The notes beneath the pieces are model-generated. The model saw nothing but the letters and a program-made list of their open reading frames with translations. It was not told the origin of the DNA and did not search any database. A DNA stretch of 64,000 nt from Fimbriiglobus ruber (GTDB lineage: Bacteria; Planctomycetota; Planctomycetia; Gemmatales; Gemmataceae): NCBI RefSeq assembly GCF_002197845.1, contig NZ_NIDE01000019.1, positions 1 to 64,000 of the forward strand, read 5' to 3'. The translations under genes and the position numbers were made by a program. This document shows positions 42,640 through 52,894 of this stretch, in pieces. Every line of letters starts with the position of its first letter. Position 1 is the stretch's first letter.

Positions 42640-45600
42640 TTATTTTGCGGCCGCAAATCGCAGAAGGCCCATTGAGGTGGGGCGGGGCGCCGCGCCGGAC
42701 GGTCCGCCCCACGAATCGACGCCTACGCTGGGGACGACGCGGACCACGTTCATCGCCCAAACGTGCCCGGCGGGCGCCCCGTCGCCGGTCAATTCGGCGA
42801 GCGGGATCGCCAGCTCGGCCGTCCAGCCAGTCTTCGTCGAATCCACGGCGACGAACCACTTGGGGTTCCACGCGATGTCGCCCCAGCAATCCTCGGCCAC
42901 ACAGCCGCGATGGTCGACGCGGAGGCGGTAATACGTCTGGTAATCCCGGTCCAGGTCGAGCAGGAGTTCGACCCGATCGTGCCCGACAAGGTCGGCATCG
43001 CGGGCGCGCTGTTCGGCTTTCGGAACCTGTTTCCCTTCCGGGTGCCCGCATTCAACGGCGACGTACAAGAACTGGTCGTCGCGGACGAACCGGGTGGTCG
43101 TTGTATAGCCCTTGGCTGCCGCGCTGTGGTCTGCAGATTTCACCGTCAGTGGCGTGGCCGTTTTCCAGCACTCGTCATCCAGCTTGCCATCCAGGAACGG
43201 CTTCTTTGGCGTGGAGCTGCAATCCACGAGCGGCGTGGTCTGGGGCAGGTGCCCGGTGTCTAGCCGCAGTTCGTCCGCAAGCCGGGCCGGCCACCCGCCC
43301 GCGAGGTCGCCCGTGGGGATGATGCCGCCGAGTTGCCGCGTGATGTGGCCGGTGAGGCCGAGGTGTCGGCGGGCCGCGACCAGGCAGAGGTTGTTCGCCG
43401 GATCGAGAGCGTACCCGGCCCCGAACGCTGCGAGCTTGGGTTCGAGATCGACGCAGGCTTGATTCCACTGGCGGAATGCGTCGGCGCTACTAAACCGATA
43501 GGCCGGCGGCGCGGCGAGCGGTTCGATGTACGCCGCGGTTTGAATTCCGTTTTGCGGGGTGGTCGGGCCACCCGCTGCCGGGACCACAGCCGGCGCGAAC
43601 GCGGCTTGTTGGAAGATCGGCTGCTGCCCGAGTTCGATCCGCCGGCGGACCTCGCCGCTGGCGTGGTAGCGGAGGAGCCACCGGACCGCCTCGATCGAAG
43701 CCGGTTCCGCCGGATACCGCTCGGCCACGAGCGCGAACAGCTCCCTCGCACTGGTCCATTGGCCGTCCCGGACGAGACGGAACCCGAGAGCGACACCAGT
43801 CCGCGCCGCCACGGCGTCGGGCATGGCGACGATCGCTCCGGCAATTTGGGCCAGGGCCTTGTCGCGCCCGCCCACGGCTTCGGTGTTTGCGAGCATGGCT
43901 TCCAGTTGCCGCCGCAGGGCCGCGTTCTTCGCAAGATCCGCGGTGCTGATGGCGTCTGTTTCCGGTCGGATCGTCTTCTTCCTTCGGGCGGTTCCGCCCG
44001 GAGCGAGTTCGATCCCCTGCATGAGCGTGGTGTGCTTTTCCGCCCCCGGCAGGCGGTGGGCGATGAGCTGGAACCGCTCGCGGTCGGGTATGTTCGCCCC
44101 GGTGCCGAGGGCGCCAGCCACGGATTCGAGGGAATCCTTCACCGCTTCACCCAGGGCGGGCTGAAATCCCGTCAAATCGAGAGTGACGCTGGTTTTTTCC
44201 CCGGGCGGCGCGATCGCGTAGAGCTTCTTGGCGGCGTGGATCGCGAGTCCGAGTTTTTCGATTTGCTCCGGGAACGCCTTCGGGTCCGCGGCGAGGACGA
44301 ACGCTTCCTTGGTGTGCAGCAACATCACCTGATCGCACAACGGTGCGTCGGTCGCGAGCCGGTCGGTCACAATGATTTCCGGCCGCCAGGTGCGGATCGC
44401 GAGGACGAGCCGGCCGAGGAGCGCCTGGTCGCGGGGCAAGGTCAATAACTCCGGCCCACCGTTCGTCGGCCGTTCGGCCATGTAGTCCGGCCACGCCTCG
44501 ATCCCGCCCGTTTCACCCGCAGCGCCGCCGATCGATCGCATGACAGCCGACAGTCGGGAAGAAATTCCCGGCGCGACGACGGTAGCCAGGTAACCGTCTT
44601 CGCCGCCCAGAAGTGCGGTCGCCCCGAGCGGAACCGCTTCCGAGCGAGCATGAGTGAATAACACCGCGGCTCTTTGACCGCCGGTCTTCAACGTGGTCCA
44701 GGTTTTCCCGCCATCCGTGGTGCCGATGATGGTCCCCAGCTCGCCGACCGCCCACCCGATCTTGTCGTCGAGCATGTGCAAGGCGTGGAAGGGGAGGAAA
44801 GAGTCGGTTTTTTGGGCTTCCCATGTCTTCCCGGAGTCCAGGCTGTGCCAGATGAGCGTTCCGGGGCGGCCGACGGTCCAAACGTGTTCGCCGACAAAAT
44901 TGACCGAGGAGATGGAAGCCGCTTGCGTCCGGGCGGCCGACTGGTCGGGAGTCTTGGCGTTACCCGCCGGATTTCGCTGCAACTGGAGGTCAATAAGTTC
45001 CGGGCCGCCGGCGCCGCAGCCGATCGCGATCGCGCGATCGCCGATCCGGGCCGCGACCCGACAATCGGGGGGTAACGTCGGCAAGCCGGCTGGTTCGACG
45101 ATCGAGCCGTTCCACAGAACGACCACGCGGTCCTGGCCGTAAATCAAACCAGAGTCGAATGAGGTACAGTCCAACCCTAGCCACGTCAACGCGCGAGGGC
45201 CCTTCAACGGAACCCACGATTTCCCGCCGTCGTCAGTGCGAAACGCCCCGGACGGGAACACGTCGCTGCCGTCGCCGACCACGATGCCGCGGTTCTCGTC
45301 GAAGAATTGAACGGCGTTCAGTCCCGGCATGAGTGAGGTACTGAGTTCCCGCCAGGTGCCGCCGCCGTCGACGGTGGCCAGGACCACGCCGGCCGAACCC
45401 GCCCCGTTCGGCAGTTCCACCCGACCGGCCGCGAACCCCGTGTACGGAGTCAGAAATTGGACGGCCCGGAGGGAAGCCCGGCTCCCGGTCGGCTGGCGTT
45501 CCCAGGTTTTTCCGGAGTCGATCGTGTGCCAGATCGCACCCTGATCGCCGACGGCCCAGCCCTCGTTTTTGTCCACGAACTTCACCGCGCGGAGGGCCGC

Positions 45601-45684
45601 GTCGTCGAAGTTTATGGGCGGCCCGGCGTGTGCAGTGGTCGCCGACCCGATGAGTATCGCCGCGATGAGGAGAGCCGGTCGCAT
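42640..45684 (-). CDS. Exported YCF48/HCF136-like beta-propeller protein with CBM9-like C-terminus
   Basis: The ATG at 45684 has GGAGGA seven bases upstream; the frame is open 75 codons further but without a good start. A signal peptide (LLIAAILIGSATTAHAG) leads to a seven-bladed propeller with the YCF48/BNR pattern GWAVGDQGAIWHT, SGKTWE and DGGKSWVPL repeated to about residue 370. Residues 370-800 form a region with AARKHGxx-like helices that I cannot assign. The last 180 residues match CBM9/DOMON-like sugar-binding modules: LDGKLDDECWKTATPL, RFVRDDQFLYVAVEC and FVAVDSTKTGWTAELAIPLAEL. HCF136/YCF48 proteins help assemble membrane complexes. The fusion with a carbohydrate-binding-type domain suggests an envelope or polysaccharide role. 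Total length is 1014 residues. Confidence 0.88.
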   Translation of the reverse strand: MRPALLIAAILIGSATTAHAGPPINFDDAALRAVKFVDKNEGWAVGDQGAIWHTIDSGKTWERQPTGSRASLRAVQFLTPYTGFAAGRVELPNGAGSAGVVLATVDGGGTWRELSTSLMPGLNAVQFFDENRGIVVGDGSDVFPSGAFRTDDGGKSWVPLKGPRALTWLGLDCTSFDSGLIYGQDRVVVLWNGSIVEPAGLPTLPPDCRVAARIGDRAIAIGCGAGGPELIDLQLQRNPAGNAKTPDQSAARTQAASISSVNFVGEHVWTVGRPGTLIWHSLDSGKTWEAQKTDSFLPFHALHMLDDKIGWAVGELGTIIGTTDGGKTWTTLKTGGQRAAVLFTHARSEAVPLGATALLGGEDGYLATVVAPGISSRLSAVMRSIGGAAGETGGIEAWPDYMAERPTNGGPELLTLPRDQALLGRLVLAIRTWRPEIIVTDRLATDAPLCDQVMLLHTKEAFVLAADPKAFPEQIEKLGLAIHAAKKLYAIAPPGEKTSVTLDLTGFQPALGEAVKDSLESVAGALGTGANIPDRERFQLIAHRLPGAEKHTTLMQGIELAPGGTARRKKTIRPETDAISTADLAKNAALRRQLEAMLANTEAVGGRDKALAQIAGAIVAMPDAVAARTGVALGFRLVRDGQWTSARELFALVAERYPAEPASIEAVRWLLRYHASGEVRRRIELGQQPIFQQAAFAPAVVPAAGGPTTPQNGIQTAAYIEPLAAPPAYRFSSADAFRQWNQACVDLEPKLAAFGAGYALDPANNLCLVAARRHLGLTGHITRQLGGIIPTGDLAGGWPARLADELRLDTGHLPQTTPLVDCSSTPKKPFLDGKLDDECWKTATPLTVKSADHSAAAKGYTTTTRFVRDDQFLYVAVECGHPEGKQVPKAEQRARDADLVGHDRVELLLDLDRDYQTYYRLRVDHRGCVAEDCWGDIAWNPKWFVAVDSTKTGWTAELAIPLAELTGDGAPAGHVWAMNVVRVVPSVGVDSWGGPSGAAPRPTSMGLLRFAAAK

Positions 45685-45920
45685 GAGTGGTTCCTCCGTG
45701 AACCTGGGTGGACTGGGCAATTTGGCAGCCGAATCCAGGTAACCTTCATAAGGTAAGCGGCGGGGTAACGCTAGCCGAACTGGACGCGGGTGGGGGGCCG
45801 CGACGACCCGTCTTGACAGGACCGCGCGATTTTCCGTAATTGTTGCGAATTCTTGAACCCGCACTTCCTGTCCTGGGATGGACCCCGGGGGGACTGTGGT
45901 AGGGATCAAAGGAGAGCCGA

Positions 45921-47081
45921 ATGACGGCAGACCGCACCGCCCCGGTGCCCCTCTGTGACATCCAAGCGCAGTACCGCGGGTTGCAAGACGCGATCGACGC
46001 CGCGGTCCTCCGGGTGGTCCGGTCCGGGCAGGCGATTCTCGGCCCCGAAGTGTCGTCTTTTGAGCAAGAGGCGGCCGCCTACTGCCAGGCGGCCCACGCC
46101 ATCGGGTGTGCGTCCGGGACGGACGCCCTGTTGTTGGCCTTGCACGCCCTCGACATCGGCCCGGGCGACGAAGTCATCATCCCGCCGTTCACGTTCTTCG
46201 CCACCGCCGGGACGGTGGTCCGGGCCGGGGCGACCCCGGTCTTCGTCGACGTCGACCCGCATACGTTCAACATCGACCCCGAACAGATCGAAGCCAAGGT
46301 GACGGCCCGGACGCGGGCGATCATGCCGGTCCACCTCTTCGGCCAGTGCGCGGACATGGACCCGATTTGGGACGTGGCTGACAAGCACGGGCTCTACGTC
46401 ATTGAAGACGCCGCCCAGTCGTTCGGCTCCGAGTACAACGGCAAGCGGTGTGGGACGCTCGGCGTCATCAGCTGCTTCAGCTTTTACCCGAGCAAGAACC
46501 TCGGCACGCTCGGCGACGCCGGCATGGTGACGACGAACAACGCGGCGATCGCCCGCAAACTCGCCGCCCTGCGAGTCCACGGCTCCGAGACGAAGTATTA
46601 CCACAAGTACCTCGGCTGGAACGCTCGACTTGACGCGGTCCAGGCCGCGATCCTGCGGGTCAAGCTGCCGCACGTCGAGAAGTGGATCGAGGGCCGGCAG
46701 GCCGCGGCCGCCCGGTACGACGCCCTGATCGAATCGTCGAAGTTGAGCAAACTCTTGCACCGCCCGACTGCCCGCGACTACGCCCGGCACACGTACAACC
46801 AGTACGTCGTCCGCGTCTCCGGCGGCCAGCGCGACGGGTTGATGAAACACCTGAAGAACGAAAACATCGGGTGCGACATCTACTACCCGTTGTGCCTGCA
46901 CCAACAAGAGTGCCTGAGCAACCTCGGCCACCGGACGGGGGATTTCCCGGTCAGTGAAGACGCGGCCCGGGCGGTCCTGGCGCTGCCCATGTTCCCGGAA
47001 ATCACCGAGGCACAACAGAAGCGAGTGATCGACGCGTGCGCGGCCTTCGCTCGCAGCCAGCAGCGACTTGCCGCGGCGTAA
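45921..47081 (+). CDS. DegT/DnrJ/EryC1/StrS-family aminotransferase
   Basis: The ATG at 45921 has GGAG seven bases upstream. The 386-residue PLP enzyme shows GCASGTDALLLAL, PPFTFFATAGTVVRAGA, PVHLFGQCADMDPI and IEDAAQSFGSEYNG, then the lysine loop CFSFYPSKNLGTLGDAG (Lys forms the aldimine) and the C-terminal RYDALIE / YNQYVVRV segments. Family members transaminate keto-sugar nucleotides, so a 3- or 4-amino sugar for surface polysaccharide is likely; the exact donor is unknown. It lies divergent from the propeller protein gene and is followed by a long perfect terminator. A link to rmlA/rmlB earlier in the window is only functional, not positional. Confidence 0.94.
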   Translation: MTADRTAPVPLCDIQAQYRGLQDAIDAAVLRVVRSGQAILGPEVSSFEQEAAAYCQAAHAIGCASGTDALLLALHALDIGPGDEVIIPPFTFFATAGTVVRAGATPVFVDVDPHTFNIDPEQIEAKVTARTRAIMPVHLFGQCADMDPIWDVADKHGLYVIEDAAQSFGSEYNGKRCGTLGVISCFSFYPSKNLGTLGDAGMVTTNNAAIARKLAALRVHGSETKYYHKYLGWNARLDAVQAAILRVKLPHVEKWIEGRQAAAARYDALIESSKLSKLLHRPTARDYARHTYNQYVVRVSGGQRDGLMKHLKNENIGCDIYYPLCLHQQECLSNLGHRTGDFPVSEDAARAVLALPMFPEITEAQQKRVIDACAAFARSQQRLAAA

Positions 47082-47102
47082 GGAATCCGACAGTCATGAC
47101 GC

Positions 47103-47154
47103 CACAAACGGCGAGGGCCGCGGGGAAACGTCCCCGCGGCCCTCGCCGTTTGTG
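47103..47154. terminator. 24-bp perfect bidirectional terminator
   Basis: Arms at 47103-47126 and 47131-47154 pair perfectly over 24 bases around an AACG loop. It separates the convergent aminotransferase and giant-protein genes (stops at 47079-47081 and 47202-47204) and so can serve both. On the minus strand the arm is followed by GGCTG, with no T-run. Confidence 0.85.
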
Positions 47155-47201
47155 CTACTCGACGCCCTCCCGATGGGCCGCGGCGAGTAATCGGTTTGGC
47201 G

Positions 47202-50200
47202 TTACCCGACGTACACGCCGAGCGGGTCGTCGACCGGTCCGTACTGCTTGAACACGGGCGGGGTCGTGCCCGGGGTCATGTCTTTGCCCAGGTAGGAGAA
47301 CACTTCCGCCGTCCCGTTGGTTTGAGGAACAGCGACAACTAGGTCTTCTTTGTTGTCCCCGTCCAGGTCTTTGGCAGTGACGACGGCACCCGCTCTGAGT
47401 GTCGAATCACCGGCGAAGAAGTCGGCCAGTGGCGTCAACGTTTGGCCCTGGCTGGACAGTAAGACGCTGCCGTCCACGATCAACACCCGCGGCCCGCCGG
47501 TCGGCCCGCCGCCGAAGATCAGATCGGCTTTCCCGTCTCCGTTAACGTCTCCCGCCGAGACGTACGCCCCGTCCCGGAGGGTAGGTTCGAAGGCGAAGAA
47601 GTCGCTGACCAGTCGGGTCGGGGTCTGGCCCGGTTCCAGAGTCTTGCCGTCGAAGATCGCGATCCGCGGCCCGCCACCGGTTCCGGCCGACACAATCAAG
47701 TCGGGCGTACCGTCGCCATTCACGTCGCCGAACGCGACCCGAGCCCCGCCCCGGAACCCCGGATCAGCAATTCCGAGGAAATCGGCCAGCAACTTCCCGG
47801 TCTTTCCGTCGTACACCTGAACGCGGGCTCCGCCGGTGACATCGGCCGACACCGCGATGTCCGCGACACCGTCCCCGTTCACGTCCGCGGCCGCCACGAA
47901 CACGCCGCCGGTGAAACTGTCCTCGAACGGATGGATGGTCATCACTGTGGCGCCGGTCGTCCCGTTGACCACGACCACGGTCGCCCGGATGCCCGGGCCG
48001 GACCCGATCACCTGGTCGGGCGTGCCGTCCCCGGTCACGTCGGCAACTGCGGTCCGGGTCCCGGTCGCCCAGAACGGGCTGGCGGGAGTTCCGGCCGAAG
48101 AGCCGTCGGCGTTAAGCGGCGTCGAGGTGGTCGAACCGGAGATCGCGAACACGCTGACAGCGTTCTGATTCAATTGGGACGGGCTGATGGTAAACGTAAA
48201 CGGTTGATCGGCCGTCCCGGCCGAATTGGTGGCGGCGAATGTGCCCGTGAACGTTCCGGCCGTGGTCGGCGTTCCGGTGATCGCTCCTGTGTTCGGGTTG
48301 AGGGTCAACCCGGTGGGCAGTTGGCCCGAAGCCACGGAGAAGGTCGGGGCCGGGAATCCGCTCGCGCTGAGTGTGGCAGAACTCGCGGTACCAATCCGGT
48401 TGGTGGTCGTGATGGCCGTCGACGTGAACACCGGCGTGGCGTCGACGGTGAGTGTGAAGGTCTGGGTGGCATCTGGGGTGACGCCGTTGACCGCGGTGAC
48501 GGTCAGAGTGTACGTGCCCTCGGTTCCTGCGGTCGGTGTGCCGGCGAGAGCGGCGGTGCCGTCGCCGATGTCAACGAACGTGACCCCGGATGGCAAGGTG
48601 CCCGATTCCGAAAGGGTTGCGGCCGGGAAGTCGTGCCCTGTGGTGACGGTGAACGTTCCGGCAGTACTCGTTGTGAAAGTAGTCGTGGCCGCGCTGGTGA
48701 TGGTCGGCGGTTCGTCGGCGGTGAGTGTGAAGGTTTGTGTGGCGTCGGGGGTGACGCCATTGGCCGCAGTGATGGTCAGAGTGTAAGTGCCTCCGGCCCC
48801 AGTGGCCGGTGTTCCGGCGAGAGTGGCAGTCCCGTCACCGTTGTCGTGGAAGGTGACCCCGGCCGGGAGAGCGCCGGTTTCGGTGAGGGTGGTGGCGGCC
48901 GGGAAATCGTGGGCAATGGTGACTGTGAACGTTCCGGCGGCTCCCGTGGTGAAGGTGGTTGTGGCCGCGCTGGTGATAGTCGGCGCTTCGTCGATGGTGA
49001 GTGTGAAGGTCTGTGTGGCGTCGGGGGTGACGCCGTTGGCCGCGGTGACAGTCAGGGCGAACGTGCCTCCGGTCCCTGCGGCCGGTGTCCCGGCGAGAGT
49101 GGCGGTGCCGTCACCGTTGTCATGGAAGGTGACCCCGGAGGGTAGGGCACCGGTCTCAGTGAGTGTGGTGGCGGCCGGGAAGTCGTGGGCAGTGGTGACA
49201 GTGAACGTCCCGGCCGTGCCGACGGTGAGCGCGGTCGTATCCGCGCTGGTGATGGTCGGGGGTTCGTTGACGGTGAGCGTGAAGGTCTGGGTGGCGTCGG
49301 GGGCAACGCCGTTGGTCGCCGTGATTGTGAAGTGGTAAGTCCCGCCGGTTCCGACGGCTGGTGTTCCGGCGAGTGTCGCGACTTCATCGCCGTCGTCGAC
49401 GAACGTGATTCCGGCAGGCAGGGCACCCGTTTCCGTTATCGCCGTATTTGGGAACCCGACGGTTGCAACAAGAAATGTGCCGGCGGTCCCAACCGTGAGC
49501 GTGTCGGTTGCCGCACTCGTGATCGTGGGGGCCTCGTCGACATCAAGGGTGAACGTCTGGGTCACAGTGCCGAGCCCGTTATCGGCAGTCACGTCGACGG
49601 TGAATGGTCCTCCCGAGTCATCGGGCGTCGTTCCGGCAAGCGTAGCAGTGCCGTCGCCGTTGTCGCGGAACGTGACCCCGGTTGGTAGTGCTCCCGATTC
49701 CGTTAAAGTCGCCGTCGGGAAACCGGTTGAAGTGACAGTGAACGTGCCGGCAATGCCGACCGAGAACGTCGTGGTGTTCGCGCTGGTGATGGTCGGGGGT
49801 TCGTCGACGGTAAGGGTGAAGGTCTGGGTGGCGTCGGGTGTGACCCCGTCGGCTGCGGTGACGGTCAGGGTGTACGTGCCCCCGGTCCCTGTGGCCGGGA
49901 CACCAGCGAGTGTGGCAGTGCCGTCGCCGTTGTCGTGGAAGGTGACCCCGGTGGGCAGAGCCCCAGTCTCGGTGAGGGTGGTGGCGGCCGGAAAGCCGTG
50001 CTCGGTGGTGACAGTGAACGTCCCGGCCGTATCGACGGTGAGGGTGGTGGTGGCGGCGCTAGTAATGGTCGGGGGTTCGCCGACGGTGAGGGTGAAGGCC
50101 TGGGTGGCATCGGGGGACACACCATTCGATGCGGCGATCGTCACGGCGTATGTCCCGTCGGCACCGGTTGTGGGTGTCCCGGCGAGAGAGGCGGTGCCGT

Positions 50201-52721
50201 CTCCGTTGTCGTGAAAGATGACCCCGGTAGGCAGGGCGCCAGTCTCGGTGAGGGTGGTGGCGGCCGGGAAGTCGTGCCCGGTCGTGACAGTGAACGTCCC
50301 GGCCGTACCGGCCTTGAAACTGGTGGCGGCAGCGCTAGTAATGGCCGGCGATTCATCAACGGTGAGTGTGAAGGTCTGGGTGGCGTCGGGGGTGACGCCG
50401 TTGGCCGCGGTGACGGTCAGGGCGAACGTGCCTCCGGTCCCGGCGGCCGGTGTCCCGGCGAGAGTGGCGGTGCATCGCCGTTGTCATGGAAGGTGACCCC
50501 GGTAGGCAGGGCGCCAGTCTCGTGAGGGTGGTGGCGCCGGGAAGTCGTGGGCGGTGGCGACGGTAAACGTCCCGGCCGTACCGACGGCGAGCGTGGTCGC
50601 ATCCGCGCTCGTGATGGTCGGGGGCTCGTCGACGGTGACTGTGTGGGTGACACCGTTGGCCGCGGTGACAGTCAGGGCGAACGTGCCTCCGGTCCCGGCG
50701 GCCGGTGTGCCGGCGAGGGTGGCGGTACCGTCGCCGTTATCGACGAACGTGACATTGGAAGGCAGAGCCCCGGTCTCGGTGAGGGTGGTGGCGGTCGGGA
50801 AGTCGTGCCCGGTGGTGATGCTGAACGTCCCGTTTGTGCCGGTGGTAAATGTGGTGGCCGCCGCGCTGGTGATGGTCGGGGGTTCGCCGACGGTGAGTGT
50901 GAAGGGCTGGGTGGCATCGGGTCTGTTGCCGTTGGCCGCAGTGATTGTGAAGTCATACGTCCCGCCGGTGCCGGCGATGGGAGTACCGGCGAGTGTGGCG
51001 GTGCCGTTGCCGTTGTCGACGAACGTGACCCCGCTCGGGAGGGCACCCGTTTCCGTCAGCGCCGAAATCGGGAATCCGGTGGTCGTTACACTAAATGTGC
51101 CAGCGGTGCCAACCGTTAGCGTGTCGGTTGCCGCACTCGTGATCGCGGGGTTCTGGTCGACATTGAGGGTAAACGTCTGGGTCGCTGGGGTGCCGAATCC
51201 GTTGTCGGCAGTCAGGGTGAATGTGTATGGTCCTTCCGTGCCAACTGCCGTTCCGGCGAGTGTGGCGGTGCCGTCCCCGTTATCGGCGAAGGTGACCCCA
51301 GATGGTAATGCCCCAGTTTCCATTAAGGATGCCGTCGGGACGCCGGTTGTGGTCACCGTGAACGTGCCGGCGGTTCCGGCCGAGAACGTCGTGGTGTCCG
51401 CGCTCGTGATGGCAGGGGCCTGTTTGATGTCGACGTTGAAGGTTCCAATACTCCCGGCAGCGGCATAATTGTTATTGTTGTCGGCGACCTGATTGGCTTG
51501 CAGGGTGAGAGTGTAGTTACCGTTATCGGTCGGATCCCACCCGTTCCCGCCGGGCAACTGGGCGGCCGCCAGTTCATAAGTCGCGGTACGCGGGGTGCCG
51601 TTCCCGGGGGTATCGACGCTCACGAAGGAGGCTAACTGGCTATACCCGTTCGGGCCGGTCACGAGGACATCGTTACCGTCCAGGGTCGAGGTGTCGATGG
51701 CCGTATTGTCGGAGTAAGTGACCGTGAAATCAAACGCCGACGGGTTCGATGCGTTCGTGACAGCGGGAGCGCTAACCGACTGGACGGTGGGCGGCGAGAA
51801 GTCCCAGTTGACGACTTCGGACAATTGTTGAGAAGACAGGCCGGCGAGGAGCCCATTCGACTGGACGGTCGCGTTGCTGTCAAAGACCTGCTGACCGAAA
51901 CCGGCCGCCAGAGGGAGTGACCCGGTCAGGGTGTCAAACTCCATGATGGCTTTCGTTTCGCCCGGATTCACAGTAACGGTGTAAAGCCAGTTAGTACGGT
52001 CGTTGCCATTTCCCGTCCACGTCGTACTGGCGGACGAGGCAACGGAACCTGGTCCCTGCATGACTTCCAAATCGCGCACGTCGGTACTGGTAGTTCCGGA
52101 GTAGTTCTGGAAGGTGACCACCCACCGGTCGGTAGCGGCGTCGAATGTCGTGTCGCCGCTGCTGGTCGTGTAGATCGTGGTGTTGGCATCCGACCCGAGA
52201 TTGTTGAAGTCGCCGAGTTCCTGGGTGATGGGGGCGTTGGTCGGGTTGGTGATGAACAAGGTCGAACGGATAACCGGCACCGTCGGGGTCAGAGCAAAGA
52301 CGGCGTTCTGTTGGGCCAATTCGAGGCCGTTAAAAGACTTACCATCGGTCCCGATCGCATTCGGGTCGCCCGTGAGAATGTTGCCCGTAATGTCAACTAT
52401 CCCATCCGCGTCGTGGTAAGTTGTTTCGCTGGGGTTGCCACCTGGAGCCAGGCCGAACGAAAGAGCCCCGTCGAAAGCGTCATTGAGCTTTGAAGCGACC
52501 AAACCGCCATTTTTCGTCGTCACTTGCTGGGCGGCCGTCATACTTGCGCTGCTGAATCCGAACGCTGATGAGGTCGTGGAGAAGTTGGCGTTGTTCTGGT
52601 GAAACTGATACCCAGCAACGTCGAATGTGTACACGCCGGTGCCGAAGCCGATATTAACAGGGGCCGGATTTGTTCGATCTTCGAGGGTTTCGATGCGGAG
52701 TTTCAAGCGTGACGGTTTCAT
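47202..52721 (-). CDS. Giant LEDR-motif surface protein: Ig-like repeats and FG-GAP C-terminus, locally frameshifted
   Basis: The gene reads from the ATG at 52721 in one frame to about 50540, and again in the same frame from about 50470 to the stop at 47202. Between these points three single bases are missing relative to sister repeats (near 50471, 50522 and 50535), giving net loss of one codon and a local stop; without them the product would be about 1840 residues. The N-terminus has LRIETLEDRTNPAPV (the LEDR motif). Residues to about 430 are a beta-rich region. Then follow eleven Ig-like domains (PTITSA...GTAGTFTVTT, TLTETGALPSGVTF, DNGDGTATLAGTP) and one He_PIG-type domain. The last 300 residues contain FG-GAP repeats such as AADVNGDGVADIAVSA and FGDVNGDGTPDLIVSAG. 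Adhesion at the cell surface is inferred. Confidence 0.88.
48180..51420 (-). repeat. Tandem Ig-like coding repeats
   Basis: Eleven units of about 260-300 bases, each encoding roughly 90 residues, start with PAITSA or PTITSA and carry LTETGALPSGVTF and DNGDGTATLAGTP. Units near 48700, 49000, 50000 and 50300 are close to identical at the DNA level. The stretch 50470-50540 carries the three base deletions described for the protein. A twelfth, divergent unit is a He_PIG-type domain near 48270-48390. Confidence 0.9.
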
Positions 52722-52894
52722 CGATTACCCGGCTTTTGTAGTCAAAGATCAATTTGAAATCGTAGCACCGCGGAAGTCTACCTTATGTTTAAGTTGCGGG
52801 AAATCATCAGCTTCACGAATTTACCCAATTTCAGCAAGTTGCCATGCTTGTACTAAAGAACCACTGCAGTTTCACTTTCGAGGCGGTGTTTTAT
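52722..52894. promoter_or_regulatory. AT-rich upstream region of the giant surface gene
   Basis: These 173 bases separate the sulfotransferase gene from the giant gene on the same strand and are distinctly AT-rich (for example 52737-52790). They most likely hold the promoter of the giant gene. No clear -35/-10 pair is visible. Confidence 0.45.

Noticed and set aside
48180-51420. A CRISPR-like array, because of regular repeats
   Set aside because: The period is about 270-300 bases, the repeats are in one coding frame, and they encode Ig-like domains; no short direct repeats with unique spacers or cas genes are present.
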